Shown here: positions 1-13,700 of the stretch, piece after piece
Numbering within the stretch: the first letter of the stretch is position 1
Layout of the letters: every line of letters starts with the position of its first letter
Origin: Chondrosia reniformis
Lineage: Eukaryota; Porifera; Demospongiae; Chondrillida; Chondrillidae
Reading direction: 5' to 3'
Assembly: GCA_947172415.1 (NCBI GenBank)
Contig: OX359190.1
Span: 8,742,001 to 8,806,000 of the forward strand
DNA length: 64,000 bases
The notes under the pieces: model-generated
What the model saw: the letters and a program-made list of their open reading frames with translations, nothing else
Databases searched by the model: none
Told to the model about the DNA's origin: nothing
Made by a program: the position numbers and the translations under genes

Positions 1-2283
1 TGCATATAGTTCCATTGCTGAAAGCAGTTACGCCGTTTGTAGTGACTCCAGGAGTCAGCGGATTTTTTTCTCTGGTCCACTCTATCACATACGAAGGATC
101 TATCAGTATCAAGCTACACTTGTAGCACACGGATGATCCAACCATGACAGCCGTACTACTGCTAGTCGGTATCTGGCAGTCTTGTTGACATGATCCTAGA
201 AATAAAAACAAAAAGCTGTAATGTCGGCCAATTCAGAAATTCCTACGTAGTATATACACATGGCATGAAAGAATAGAGCATGCATGCCAAGGATTCACAG
301 AAGATCAAGACAAAGAAAAAGACAGAGACTCCCAGGATCACTGATGAAGGGTGGAATTCCCAAAAATGGCTGTCTGACCCAGTGGATGTTTTTTTTCGGC
401 CATCCCTACTTATAGAGTACTACCGTACTCTATGATAAGTGTGGGGAGAACCTAAAATCTTGCCTCATTACAAGTGCATATACATAGTACTAAGATAAAT
501 TAATGTTATTGAGTCCTTCAAAGTTGTATGTCATCCTTATCTAACTGATTTACCACACCTATTTAATGTCTACTGAGGAGTACATGCAATGAGTCAAATG
601 TGATGATAATCAAAGCTTTGAGATTTATATATCAATAATTAGATTGGTCAGCTATATTATATTAATACAGGCTGTCCTTTATCTAATAATATAAGGAAGC
701 ACTCACTTTTTAAATAAGAAGCTTGAACGTGGTGTTAGCATCCACGTACGTACATGTATTCATAGATATGTATGTATGAACATTTCCAGAGTTTTTGGAA
801 ATTTTGACATCTACTTAAGTTTGCCCTATCTCTCTAGCTCCATACATTAGGCTTAACTTGTATGTAAACCAGTAATAAAATGTACATTTAGTGCTGTAGC
901 TCGGTCAAATATGAAGCTAAATTTGGGAGTACAGAGCAGCCATTCAAATTTCCACTGCATATACAATACTGATGAGTCCTACTAAGGACTATACAACTGT
1001 CTATGGCTTGGACCACCTTTAGGAACGGCTAAGGGGAGACTGGTTACACTCAGGAGGCTTAACAGGTGGGGTAAGAATGATCAATGATGGAAGTTAGGAT
1101 TTTAAAATTGGTTGGAGATCTTATAGTCTCCTCTTGATTAAAGTTACTTACTTGTGCGACACATTCTGATAGTTTGTCTGTTCAACACTATCTCTTGTGG
1201 TAAAGCTGCAAGTTGCAATATCACCTAAATAATAATTAAATGGAGGACCAGCACTGCAATAATACTATATGTATGTACTTATATACGTACGTAGTTTCTG
1301 AGCAAATAATACAGTTAAGCTATTATATACTCTTAATATTATTATCTGATAAGATCAACCACAAGCGGAAACTTTGACTCACTGTTGCAATTACACCATC
1401 ACTTAGTTGAGTGATATAAATTTCAGTTGTACCACTAAATCCAAACAGGCTAACTGGAACAGTAGTATTTTCTGAGAATGTACCATTGATCACAGGATTT
1501 CCAGATACAAACAATTCTATACCTATAGCATAAGGACCACGACTACCAGGGAGCAATCTATATATCAGACTTGTAGGAAATCCATTTCGAGTCAGTGAAC
1601 AAGATAGGGTCAAGCATTTTGGATCTGAATCACATTTTCCAGCTACACCTTCCACAGAGAGAATAACTTTCTCTAGTGCTTTCAGAGTGGCACAGTGAAT
1701 GCTTTCACATGTTTCTACAGTTGACTCAGTCTGTGAAACTATAAAAGTAATAACAAACCTTAAATGTATTGATGTATACATTATTCCAACGTTATTATAA
1801 CACATACTGTATAACTACGTACCTTCTTAGTGTACGTATATATAGATTTCAAAGTTCAAAAATGAAAACAGCCTTCTAGTGTCTGATCAAGTTAGCATGT
1901 TAGGATATTTATCTCATGCAGAAAACTACATTAGATGAACCTACGTATATACGTACTATTTTTGATCACTAAATATATTAAACTATACGTATATTACAGT
2001 AGCACTTATATTTGTGTTGTTGTGTCAATCATTCATGTATTTATGTCTACGTGCTATTTTGGGAGGGGGGGGCGAGATTTATCTTCTGTGTACCAGGAAA
2101 TGGTGACTTGACAGCTGAATCAAAAAGACTCCCTTAATTCATTTTTTAAATATCCCTCCTGTGAGCCTTTATGAATTACATAATCATAGATATGAGTATA
2201 CAAATAATATAAAATATATAAAAAGATTTACCTGCAAAAGTAGCAGTGCAGAAGAGAACAAGAAATTGGACGCTTCTTTGCAT
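1..2283 (-). CDS. Gene A: secreted module/Ig protein (5' part only)
   Basis: Partial gene that runs off the left edge. Four exons can be placed: 2232-2283 (start codon and 17-residue signal peptide, hydrophobic core QFLVLFCTATFA), 1383-1738, 1152-1224 and 195 to the window edge. Phases agree at each junction (1, 0, 1). Exons 2 and 3 encode one copy of the unrecognised module also found in gene B: N-terminal Cys pairs (CESIHC, then CDSDPKCLTLSC), a central VINGTFSENTTVP stretch, and a second exon ending in MCR. The last exon begins an Ig-like domain with Cys residues and an EWT motif. In gene A the module precedes the Ig domain; in gene B the order is reversed. The family is not recognised; secretion is inferred from the signal peptide. 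Exon phases are a strong argument; function is unknown. Confidence 0.7.
310..390 (+). mobile_element. Dispersed repeat R1, copy near the left edge
   Basis: Carries CACTGATGAAGGGTGGAATT followed by CCCAAAAATGGCTGTC. Truncated copy. R1 is a short dispersed family of about 170 bp with a conserved front (CTGATGAAGGGTGG) and a tail ending near TTTAGTTCCCTATAGGCC. Confidence 0.8.
2232..2283 (-). other. Signal-peptide exon of gene A
   Basis: 52-bp first exon from the start codon to a GTAAAT donor, ending in phase 1. It has the same length and phase as the first exons of genes B (16496-16547) and C (27325-27376), with related but diverged sequence. This marks three family start points on one strand. 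Confidence 0.75.
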
Positions 2284-2679
2284 GCTGCACTAAAGCACTG
2301 ACAGTAGTAGCAGCAGGTGGTTGATAACTATATGGCAAATGGTCTAGCTGCACCTCAATATATCCCATCTCAGGAAACCTTAGGTGTCACTCAATATTTC
2401 ACAGGTCAACTAATGTATACTGTTCCACATGCAGATTATACAGGTTTCTATAGGTATATACAGATATAGGTAGATAGTGTGATAATGTGAATGGCTTCAT
2501 AATCAGGCCACATTTTGAAATATGATTCACTTATATATCATTTGACTTCAACCACTCATGTCCCTTGAGGAGCACAATGAGCAGTGTATCAAAACAAAGT
2601 TCACGTGATGGGAACCAGAGTCTTCCCTTACAATCCAGAGTCAAATGATGAAGATATCAAAGCTTTTCACTTACTGATA

Positions 2680-2860
2680 AAATTTAAAAATGGAGTTAGA
2701 GTAGGGATGGCCAGTGTTGCAACAAAGTATAGTACATCTGGAAAAGTGTCAAAACAAGACAGTGATCATGAGAGATACAGCTAACCATACAGAAGTTGCA
2801 TACTGAAATTTAAATATACTTATCCCTTCTGTGTTTGGGCACACCATCGATATAGCTGAA
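2680..2860. mobile_element. Single arm of a hairpin MITE
   Basis: The stretch carrying GTAGGGATGGCCAGTG and ending in TGTTTGGGCACACCATCGAT matches, with substitutions, one arm of the 352-176 bp-arm hairpin at 30216-30591. The opposite arm is absent here, so this looks like a solo or broken copy. Confidence 0.6.
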
Positions 2861-5800
2861 GTATATGAGGATGATAATGTTAAGATATACGTACTGTATA
2901 CTTAAAACATTATACCACTTCCTTGTACTATATATACATACTGTACAGGTCATAAAGGTATATATTATATGTGTGAATATGAGCAAACACAAGGATTAAA
3001 GGTACGTAGCTGTTAAGGTTATGATGAAAGGTTTAATAGAATCCTTCATAATGCATAAAATGTGTTTACAGGAAGCCCTCCTTATGACTCATATAATGAG
3101 TTGCTAATTTAATTTATTCCAATTCCAAATTATGGTTTCCAGCTGAAGGTCTCAAGTGGAAACCAGTATACTGCATCTGTAGAGGTCTGATGGCCAATTG
3201 GCCAATAATTGGTTTGGTTCTATTGGACAGTTACTGAGTTGCTTTGCACTATATAGACCTGCCATTGTTCTTTGTTATTCCCCATAACTGTTTATAACAA
3301 TAATCCATTCTAACAAAGTTCTCTAAGTAATAGTTAATCACAAATAATCTGTAATGATAAAGACAAACTGACATGCCATACTTTAAACTAAATTGGAACA
3401 AGGATCCCTATGAAACCCAAGCAGCTAGCTACACTTCAACAGGAACAGCCAGATACCTGGCTCCAGGGCATAAAGACACTTTAAACTATACTTGCTGACT
3501 TATTAAATGGCTTATTTGTACATGGCCAAGTAGCTCTCCAGCTGAGCACTGCCACATTTCTGGTTTGGCTGGAGAACATTAGCTGAGAGCTACGTATGGA
3601 CTAAAGCCAAGCTGTATGAAAAACAAGTTTGGGATCCTTTGACCTGGACTGTAGACCTGGACTGATATAAACAACTATAAGAACAATTCTTATCATTTTA
3701 GTCAGACTTGAGAAAAACATGCCTGACATTTAAGAACAAAAAGTTCCAACCAAGTACAAATCATGCATGGTTAAATAACAAGATTGCCATAGCAACAACT
3801 GCAATTAATCCATGCAATCAATTCATGCTGCAACTGAACAATGAGATTATTAACTTAGCTGGTAGTACAATGTCTTCATTTAAACTTTATATATAAAGTA
3901 AAATGAACTTTTTTAGAGCATGAATGATTCCCATGTAACTATGAAGTTGTCTAAAGTACATATTAAGAACATGGATGATTCCTAACCTCACAGAGCTGTG
4001 TATATAGCATCTCCCATCATCTTGTCCATTTATTTGTCACTTTCTTAGTCAAACTTGTCTTCCAAGATAATGTCCAGTGCATTCTGATAAGTCTTATGAG
4101 TTCATAAAGGAGTAACAACAAAGTTGTAAATAATTAGACAAGACAAAATGTTTTCTTTTAAAATTAGGGTTATTTGGTTCCTTTCTTGTTCACTTTAAGG
4201 TATGTACCACATTCTAGTATGCACTTGTTTAATAAAGTTTCGAATTCGTCTTTGATAGCAAACAACTTCCCTCGACTGCCATTTTAAAAATCAAATTGTG
4301 TATTCACATCCGATCCTGTAGTCCATTCATTGCACATTTCTCTTCCACTTAGATTGTTGTGTCAATTTATACGAGCTTGCATTATACCCTAGTAATAATA
4401 ATAATGGTGCATAAGAATTGAAACAGCAAGTCTGCTTTATGATTAATATCGAATTCGAACTACGTAGATTAGATTTAATAGTTTGTACATGTAGACTTTG
4501 CTAAGATGTACATGTACCTATGCCTCTGCCATGCAAGTATTCTTTAAGCATATGGTCGGCAGATACGTACGTATATAAGATCATGCTTACATATAATTGT
4601 ACAGCTATACGTATACACTTTATACATGTATACTGAGTTGACAAGTGTTCTGAGCTTGAGACCTCAGGAGACTAAGACAAGAGTGAAACCAAAAACAAAT
4701 ATCTTGCCAAATGTAAATATCATACTGAGGTCTAACTAACCAGCCAAATTTTTCTATTAAAAGCTCAAGCAATAATAATCTTGCTCAAAGAGATTGTACA
4801 GTTTTATAGCCAAAAATATATAGCAAGGCAAACTAATCTATAGAATACAGAGAACCTGTTAAGCATGTACGTACAACACACCTCCCCTAACTGAATTACA
4901 GTAGCTGGGAGTTACTAGGGACTGGTAGACATGCTAAATCTGGTGGTCTCATTGAACAGATGTAACCAGGACCTTTACAGTTGTTATGCTCACTGTAAAT
5001 TCCATGCAAATTTTCCCTTGATCCAACACTTCCTTTCACTATCTTTCCCACCTGAATGGGTTTAGTCAGTAACTTTGATAATAATTGCACTTAGCCCTCC
5101 TTGTTTCTTAATTGGACATGTTGCTAGGTAACTGATATTCTTCCATGACAATTCTATATAAATAGATGAATATACAGCAAATCAATGTGCATAATAAGAC
5201 ATAATTATTTGTCTAGTCAAAATTTAATGTTAGTGCATAAACGTTAAGTAGAAATTACATTTTGAACAGTTTCACAAGTAAAAAATATTTACATTTTAAA
5301 CTTAAAGAAAAAGAAATATTATAGACTTCATTTAAAGTAGCTATATAGCTCTATTATAGTTTATCTGATCATGATTCTCTAAACAAGATGACCTAACAAT
5401 GAGTGTAGTTTCGGCATAGACAACGACAAAGTTCCTCAAACTAGACAATTGGTATTTCAGCAACGGCCATTTTAGATTCACAAAGCAGAGAGAACACAAT
5501 AGCGCAAATAGCATAAAAGATGATAAGTGAGATTCTTGTTAAATATCCTTGTGACGTTTCTTGTGCATGAAACATGCCGATTGATATGTCGATTCATGCG
5601 CTTGCAAGAGCTTGTGAAATAAAAGAACACTGCTGAAATAATCAGAGATTCATTAAGATACAATTACAATTAGCTTGTTTATTGGTTAAGCACTTCTATT
5701 CATGCGGTCACTGTACATGTTATGATTTGCTTCGCTAGACAGCCATGAATGATTTCTAACCGAGACTCAATAACACAATAACAATTTGCTGAATAGGCCG

Positions 5801-5879
5801 GGTTATGTTCTGCATGTTGTCTATTGTTCTTGAACATGACCTCGAAAACAATAAACAAAATTTCAATTCCATGATTTAC

Positions 5880-6680
5880 CGCCAAGTTCACGATGTTTCC
5901 CGCCGACCATTTCTAATAAATAGTCGAGGAAATTTTCAGTCTTTGGCCTCCGGGCTATCAACTCTGGAGGTCTACTTTGGTGTGGATCGATGCGCCAACC
6001 GTGGTAGGAGCACGACCATGGTACCATGCGACAAAGGGTCATCGGTGTTCGTATAGTGGGGTGGTCTCTCTATCATGGGTTAGTGCCTGGAGATGTATCT
6101 CACTATTAATCCTGCTTGTGTGTTAAATTGGCACTTGCGGATTCTCACTATACGGCCCGTACCTGGAGGAGCGTGGGTCCAGTGCCACTACGTAGTCGGT
6201 CAGGAACCCCTGTTGTAGGCTGCAGCTTCAGGTTGGTTTGGAAGGAATTTGCATCAATGTAGTATTTCATCGTATATCATGTATTTTTATTTCTTTTCTT
6301 ATAGTTCATTGAACTGATGGGTCCCTACTCTAAAGCGCCTGGCCGATCCCAATGAGCTAAAGTCTGTGTGCAGTGTTCCCAAGCTACGTTGTGTGCACAT
6401 GATGATTCTCATTGGTGGGAGTTTGTGGTCCGCCAGGGTCGGGCTTGTTCTGTTCGTAGCGTAGCAGGGCAAGACTAGTAACTGGTCAGAGGTCGGTCAG
6501 GTACGCCGGATCGCTCCCGTGCAACTTCTCTTACGACGCAAGTAGTGGAAGTGTCAAACAGAGTTGAGAAACCGGAGGCCATTTGGGGCACGATGTACTT
6601 CTACCTCCTCGTGGTGTGCCCTGGGATCACCTTTACACTCAGTAAAGTGATGCAAAAAGAAGTACTGCAGCACCGTTCCA
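5880..6680. other. GC-richer block of unknown nature
   Basis: Base composition changes abruptly from the AT-rich surroundings. No convincing open frame or splice pattern was found. Local inverted repeats are present, for example CCTCC...GGAGG near 5948-5970 and GGGCAC...GTGCCC near 6584-6622. ACCTCCTCGTGGTG at 6603-6616 is identical to 52544-52557 in the candidate Pol III RNA gene. It could be a mobile-element remnant or a structured RNA. Confidence 0.35.
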
Positions 6681-7723
6681 GTGACATTCAAAAGGAGAAG
6701 AAACAGCAACCATGAAGAACTTGTTTAAGAACTACATTGTTTGAACATTTCCTTAATTTAATACCATGTATACATGTATATTTCAGAATTGTCTAACAAA
6801 AATGATAATTGTGAAGTGGTTATAGATACAATCGTCGATAATGACGAATTCATAATGAAATTGGTATCATAAGTTATACAGTAAAATATAACCCAGCTCC
6901 GCAAATACAGAATGCAGAGCTACTACATCTATGTAAGCATTCAGTATACTCTTGTAAATTATTGCATAACAGGTCACAGACATGTATCATAAAATGTCAT
7001 TCGTGTTGTATGTAAAGAGGAACGAAAAAGGGGAAAATGGAGGAAAGTAAAATGAAAATACGTATATGGTATATGTAGATATTGCGATTGTTTTCATGAA
7101 GCTTTCATTTGACAGTGCCAATTAAGTTATAGTGTAGTATTACTTTGTGGCTATATGTATATATATAGCCATTCACTGCATGATCCCTTTCCACTTAAAT
7201 TTAATTACTGAATATTTATACATATATACATTATACATAGTTTTATGAAAAAAGCCCATTTTTGTCACTTTTCAAAATTTACCCATTCATCGGCTGTATT
7301 GTACTGATAGTGTTGAACAGATGTAACTTATACTGCAAATATAATCGTGCATGATCATGATTCACTTATATACATCGGAAATCTACATGATGAGTTGCAT
7401 GCATATAAATACATAGATTTTATATCCAGTGGAGATCATTATAATATCTATACAGAATAATGTTGTTCCAACATATGTATATCTACACTTTTATTACATC
7501 ATATCCAACCAACCAAGTATATCTATATATACGCATATACACCTTTTAACGAATTGTTAACATGCAAATTTTACATTCAACAGCTGATAATAGTCATTAT
7601 TGAATACATGGCACAGTACATGTATTCTAAAGTATGATTCTGCTTCGAATAAGAGATAAGCAACCAAAAAGAACTAGTATATATGCTTTTGCTATAGCTT
7701 TTGCAGGCTGCATGAAGAGTGTA

Positions 7724-10700
7724 TTACAGGGGCACTTTGAAAATCCAAGCATTCCTGTGGAGGATATTGTTTTGAGTCCAGCGGCAAACAACTTGAACAC
7801 CAACCTTTTTCTTTCCACTCAAATCAATGTGAATGGTGTCAATTGGAAGACCTAATTATATAATAAAAATACATATTATTAATATATGTTATATACATAT
7901 ATATGAATATTCAGTGGGATTGCATAAAGTCAGAGCATATATTAAGAGGGTTCCAAATCTTTCATGTGGCTCTACTATGGGCATAGCTAATGAACATACG
8001 TATATATGTACGTATACTAACCTCATATCAACCACATATGTATATATAGTGCAAGTTACAATATACATACTATATATTTATCTTTGGAAAATACTAGGTT
8101 ATTACAATTCAACTCACAATTGTCTTTTTCAGTCTTCCTGACAATGCACTTGCAGGTAACACTATCAGGTGACATAAAATTAATAAATCCCATTGGTGGA
8201 CGTCGGTCAAAGGTCATGTTACCAGATGTTCTATCATAGTACACATTAGGAGATGGGATGGTTGGACAGTGAGGATCTGCAGTATAACAAATCAGAGGTA
8301 TAGAGAGTAAAAATTAGCGCTTATATATATACGTACATGTACGTACATATGAAGTTTAGTTCTACAATATATATGCCACTAAGTCTATATCAATCAATCA
8401 ATTAATCAAGCTTCATGAGCATATCCCCAAACATGGGGTTGTTCTATGTATATAATGCTCTGTTGGTTTGATATGCTAAGATTTTAGCTACAAGTTCTAG
8501 TTGAAACTACAGTACATTTACATAATACAGCAGTTAGAGGCATATGATTTAATCCATGGTCACTTGGTAGTTATATTTCTTTAAACATGAACCAATACAA
8601 GTGCATGAAAAATCTAAGATACCATTTTCCTACATGCTATATGCCTATTCTGTAATGTGTCTCATCTATACTGTAATTGTAACCAATTACTTGGGGCATT
8701 CCTTACAAAGTGATTGAAAATCAAGAAGAGAGCCTAACAATTGAAAGAAGAATAAAGAGGAGGAAATGGTTGTTCGAGTAAACATCTCATGTTCAAAGAT
8801 GCAGTAGGACAAATTTGTATACACTTACTTGAGGTCTTCAGTGACGAGATATTACTGTAGGTTGAGTTACCATAGTTGTCGACTGTTGACTTCACTCTAA
8901 CTTCATATTCTGTTCCAAAATGGAGATCAGTTATAAGGCTTGAAAAGACTGTAGTTGGATATGGCATTGTATTCCAATAGGTTATGTTCTGTTCCTTGTA
9001 TTCCACATAGTACCCAGTAACTGGTGGATTACTAGCTGGTTCCTCCCAGGACACAAGAAGAGCTGGCCTTCCTTTATAGAATTTCTCAGAAATGGTCACA
9101 TCAGTCACTGGTGCTACATGTACACATGTAAATCCATAAAATTACTATATAGTATGGTTCCAATTAACTATATACGTACATACGTATATATAGTGCTAAT
9201 ATTTGAAGGTATAATTATATATTAAAATGTTTACAAAACTATAATTAGGTATAAAATTAAATAATGAAATATCTAAAATACTTACCAACTTCCATTGGAC
9301 AGCAAAATGGAATAAATAAATTATCAAATACTGTTATTCTCGGAATTGCTAAAAAATGTAACTCAATCTATATATGAGAAAAACAGAAAAAACTTTAAAA
9401 GAAAAGTTACCTATATGACTGAAGTCTTAATAGATTATATCTCCTATAGGGGACTCTTAGTAATCCAAAATGTTAGCATTGGCAATTTAAAGATGTGGAA
9501 AAGCTTATGAACATATATATAGACATTCCCAATGACACTTCTTTACCCTTTATAATGATTATATACGGTGTATTACGTATTTACAAATTGTTGTGTGTAA
9601 AAAATTGTTGTCGTTTTTGGTAATATGTATCCATATTTGATGTATCTGTCATGATTTTGGTGATCAAATGTCTTTTCAAGCTTTTACTATATTTTATTTT
9701 TTGTACTTATTTTGTTGATTCTGCAGGTAAGGCTGTTTATTTACGTATAATTAATACATATATATTGCACTGGTGAAAACCTGATTCCATACACAGGCCA
9801 GTCAGCTATGCCTATAAGCTATTCATATATGGGTGGAGAAACTGGTAGCTGCAACTGGTGGATGGTATATATACATATATGTACCCAGGTATAATCCTAT
9901 ACGTACATATATGTCTCTTAAAAACTGGCCGGTTGTATGGCATTAATTTTATTTTTGTATAGTACATATGCATATGTCACTAGGGTGGAAATCCCAGAAA
10001 CAGCTGTCTTGCCCAGTGGAGAATAAGATAGAAGGGGAAGACTCCTGTATCATCAAAGCTCTCACCAACTTTAGTTCTCTATAGGCCTTTACTCTAAAGT
10101 GTATATAGATGTATTATAGTAGTAGCATATAAGAATAAAAAAATGATGTGTTGTATTATATAATACTATATACACATATTATATGTCCTAAACTTACAGT
10201 CGACCTTATACCATTTAAAGCTGGTACAATGATTACATCAATGTTTCCAGGAGAATCAAATATGCTGGTTGCTATGGAAGTAGTCTCAGAAAACGTTCCT
10301 TCCATTAGGATACCTCCCAAGACCTCCATTTTCATATAAAATGCATGTTTCTCACCACATGGGATAATTTTGTATTCAGCATTTACTTCAATTGGAAGTG
10401 TTACGGAAACTAAGTTAATATTACAATGAAGCTCCCGGCAGTTAGTCTGATTGCAGTGTCCATCTTCTACAGATAGTCCAAAACCTCTAACTGACAATAA
10501 GGCACTTTCAATACTATCCAAAGACTGACACAACATCTCCATGCATGTCAATGGAGGAGGAGGAGGAGAAGAGGTAGGGAAAGGTGAAGGTTGAGTGAAA
10601 TCTGTTGATGCTGCAGGTGTAAATTGAAAAGCTTATAATTATAATTATTCCAAGCAATTTTTGATCATGATATGTATTTAAGTCTATGTATTTTATGAAG

Positions 10701-13700
10701 TCCTAATAAATTGCTATATATATATTATATATATATATATATAGCAAGTCTTAATGTATAAAATAGCAAGTCTTAATGTATAAAATATATAGCTACCAAT
10801 GATTGCTTTCCATTACTCCAAAGATGACTATCATGAAATTTTGATCTGTCACATGTATAACGTACGTACATACGCATGGATGAGATATGAAGTTTATTGA
10901 GCAACAAATCTTTGGAATAGAACGTTTCAACCCGTAGGTCTTCATCAGCAATATGAAAAAAGTGAGGAAAGGTTCTGTTTAAATACCAACCTTTCCTCAC
11001 TGTTTTCATATTGCTAAATGAAGACCTACGGGTTGAAATGTTCTATTCCAAAGATTTAAAGTTGCTGTTGTTCAATAAACTTCATATATCATCATGATCG
11101 CGACAAATAAGCCCTATCACTTCATACATATGGATATACAAATAATTATTTCACATTTTGTACATACATTGGTATAGAAAGGACATACCTAGAGATGTAA
11201 TTTCACTAAACATACTACCATCAATAGAAACTGTTGGAAATATTGGCATTGTTGCTACATCAGAAGATATATATTATACTAACATGGTAAAATGAGTACA
11301 TTATATTATACAAGAGATTTATAATTAATGTTGCTATTGCTCAATAAACTTCATATATCATCATGATCGCGACAAATAAGCCCTATCACTTCATATATTT
11401 AGACACATTTTTCCATTATATTTGTAGACTTGCATTCTCGTGTATAAACTCACATGTTGTTTCATCACAGCACAGAGGAAATTTTACAGGAAGAAACAAG
11501 TTATCAAATACAGCTATTGAAAGCGATCCCAACTCCAACTTCAACTTCATGTATAATAAATAACATACTAATAATAAATATTACTCAGATCAGCATGTAA
11601 CTGAATATTATGTGCATTTGTGTGTTAAAGTTTTGTATGCAGTATACACACATGTGCTTTTGTATACATATATATGGCATATTATATTAAATGATATACG
11701 TATATAATCAGTAACCTAATAAGTATGTATTTTGCAATTTATTCATGTTAGGCGGTAGGAAATTAATGTCTGCAGTCACTGTGCATTTGAATGATTTATG
11801 TAGTTATATATAACTTGTTACTTCTATTACCTTTCAAAACCTATATGGCAAAATTTCGAATAATGTAGTTACTATATTTTGACCAAGTTGATTTTAGATT
11901 TTATTTATTTCTGTGTGTTCATTGGCTTATATATTGATATGTTTAAATTTGTATATACGTAACTTACATTCAGAATAATTCCATTAGACTGTACTTCTGT
12001 CTTAATGAAAACTGTGGTAGTTGTACCATATAATGTAAACTGTGTTACAGTTGCTGTAGACAGTTTGTGATTAACAAATATAGATGTTACATTTCGAATA
12101 GCAATTGTAAACTCGAAGGAATTTTCACAATATTTCTGATGTAAACTCATTGATCCGCTGATTACAGAATCACCAACTAGATGATTTACAAGACACCCTA
12201 GGATAGCGCAATCGTCAAAAGGACTTCCTGAACAAACGGCTACAAAGTTTTCACTATTAGCACGGGAAATAGCAGCCTTCATTACATTCTGTGACTGACA
12301 GAGATCATTCTGACATGATGAAGTAGGAGAAGGTAGAGGTAGTGAAGCTACAGTAAAATAATAATATTATGTGATTGCAACAGAACAAGTATACATAAGC
12401 TTCAATCTTACTATATTATAGTTATGTTACATGGGATTAAACAATAATATTACCCTATATCATCACCTAGTATGTACATTTAAAATAAATATATTCATTT
12501 CTAATATAATGCACACATTGTTTAGCTTCTTATATAAATGAACCTTTTTGTAATCATGATCATGAATGTATGCAATAGAAAGTTTGTGATTGTGTGCTCT
12601 TACAACTTGTAGCTGTGATTGGCTTGTAAGGACATAGATCCAATTTAACTCTATCAAACAAGACAATATTAACATCGGCACTAAATCTTCTCATAAAACC
12701 AGCAAAGACATTAGCCTGTATATACAAAAAGTTATGCATGATACAATTTAATCTGACTTACCAATATGTATATATGTACATATGTGTGTTTATTAAACAT
12801 ATGAATATATAAACATTGAAGTACATTAGGAATGTAAAGATGGAGCCCACATAAAAAGTAAACATTACTCTAACAATAATAACAAATAACTGCTTTATAT
12901 TGGTGTAATGGTTATATAATAACTTACACTTAGTTCCAATCCATCAGGGAGTTGAGTAATGTTAATAGTGCTACGAATAGGGACAAAACTACTAAAAAAA
13001 TCTGAATTAATTACTGCACTTTCAAAGAATGTTCCATTTACAATTGGATCAGAAAAAGGAAAATAACTAATTTCTATATGAACTCCATAAGGTCTTGTAT
13101 CAGTTATAACTTTAATGTTAGTATCCAGCTGAGTGATATTGCCTAACTCAGGAAGAAATATAGAAAACCTGTTTGAACATTTGATGGACTGACAGTCTTG
13201 TAAAGAATAAGAGCATTCGCCAGAATGTTTTAGTGAACTTGTTGCCAACTTTTCCATTGTACGGCAAAGGATACCCTTAGTACAAACTGGTGAGGCAGTG
13301 GGCGATGGAGAAGGTGTCTGGATACCAGCTGAGGTACTAGGCAATTTAGAATCTACAGATGCTAAAAAAGGACATGCATTATTATTATTAGATAGATAGA
13401 TAGATAGGATATATAGATAGATAGATAGATAGATAGATATTAAGTGTAACTAGTGCAATTATTTGCTATTAATAAGCTCAAGAATACTATAATAAGTGCA
13501 GTTAATATATATAATATAATAATGTAATAAGTTAGTTAAAATTAATTATGCTATAGCAACTTAGGCTATTAATTATTTTGCATGCATAGCAAATGGCTCA
13601 AAACAAACTATTTTAATATAATTTGTAACTTAATTACAGTATGGTGTGTTCATTTCTATATATATGTACATATATTAAAAATAAGCTGCAACATATACGT

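Larger units (their letters stand above)
2284..7723. other. Intergenic region between genes A and B
   Basis: No exon chain could be built here. It contains a single arm of a hairpin MITE (2680-2860) and an unusual GC-richer block (5880-6680). A minus-strand open stretch at 4896-5090, behind an AG acceptor-like site, has some coding look but could not be joined to gene A or B in phase. The rest is AT-rich sequence with TACGTA-type palindromes. Confidence 0.5.

Noticed and set aside
5805..6056. 83-residue frame at the edge of the GC-rich block
   Set aside because: No family resemblance, no splice support and atypical composition.
10773..11009. 78-residue frame, found identically at 22020-22256
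   Set aside because: It lies in the hairpin element copied by the segmental duplication; identity reflects duplication, not coding constraint.
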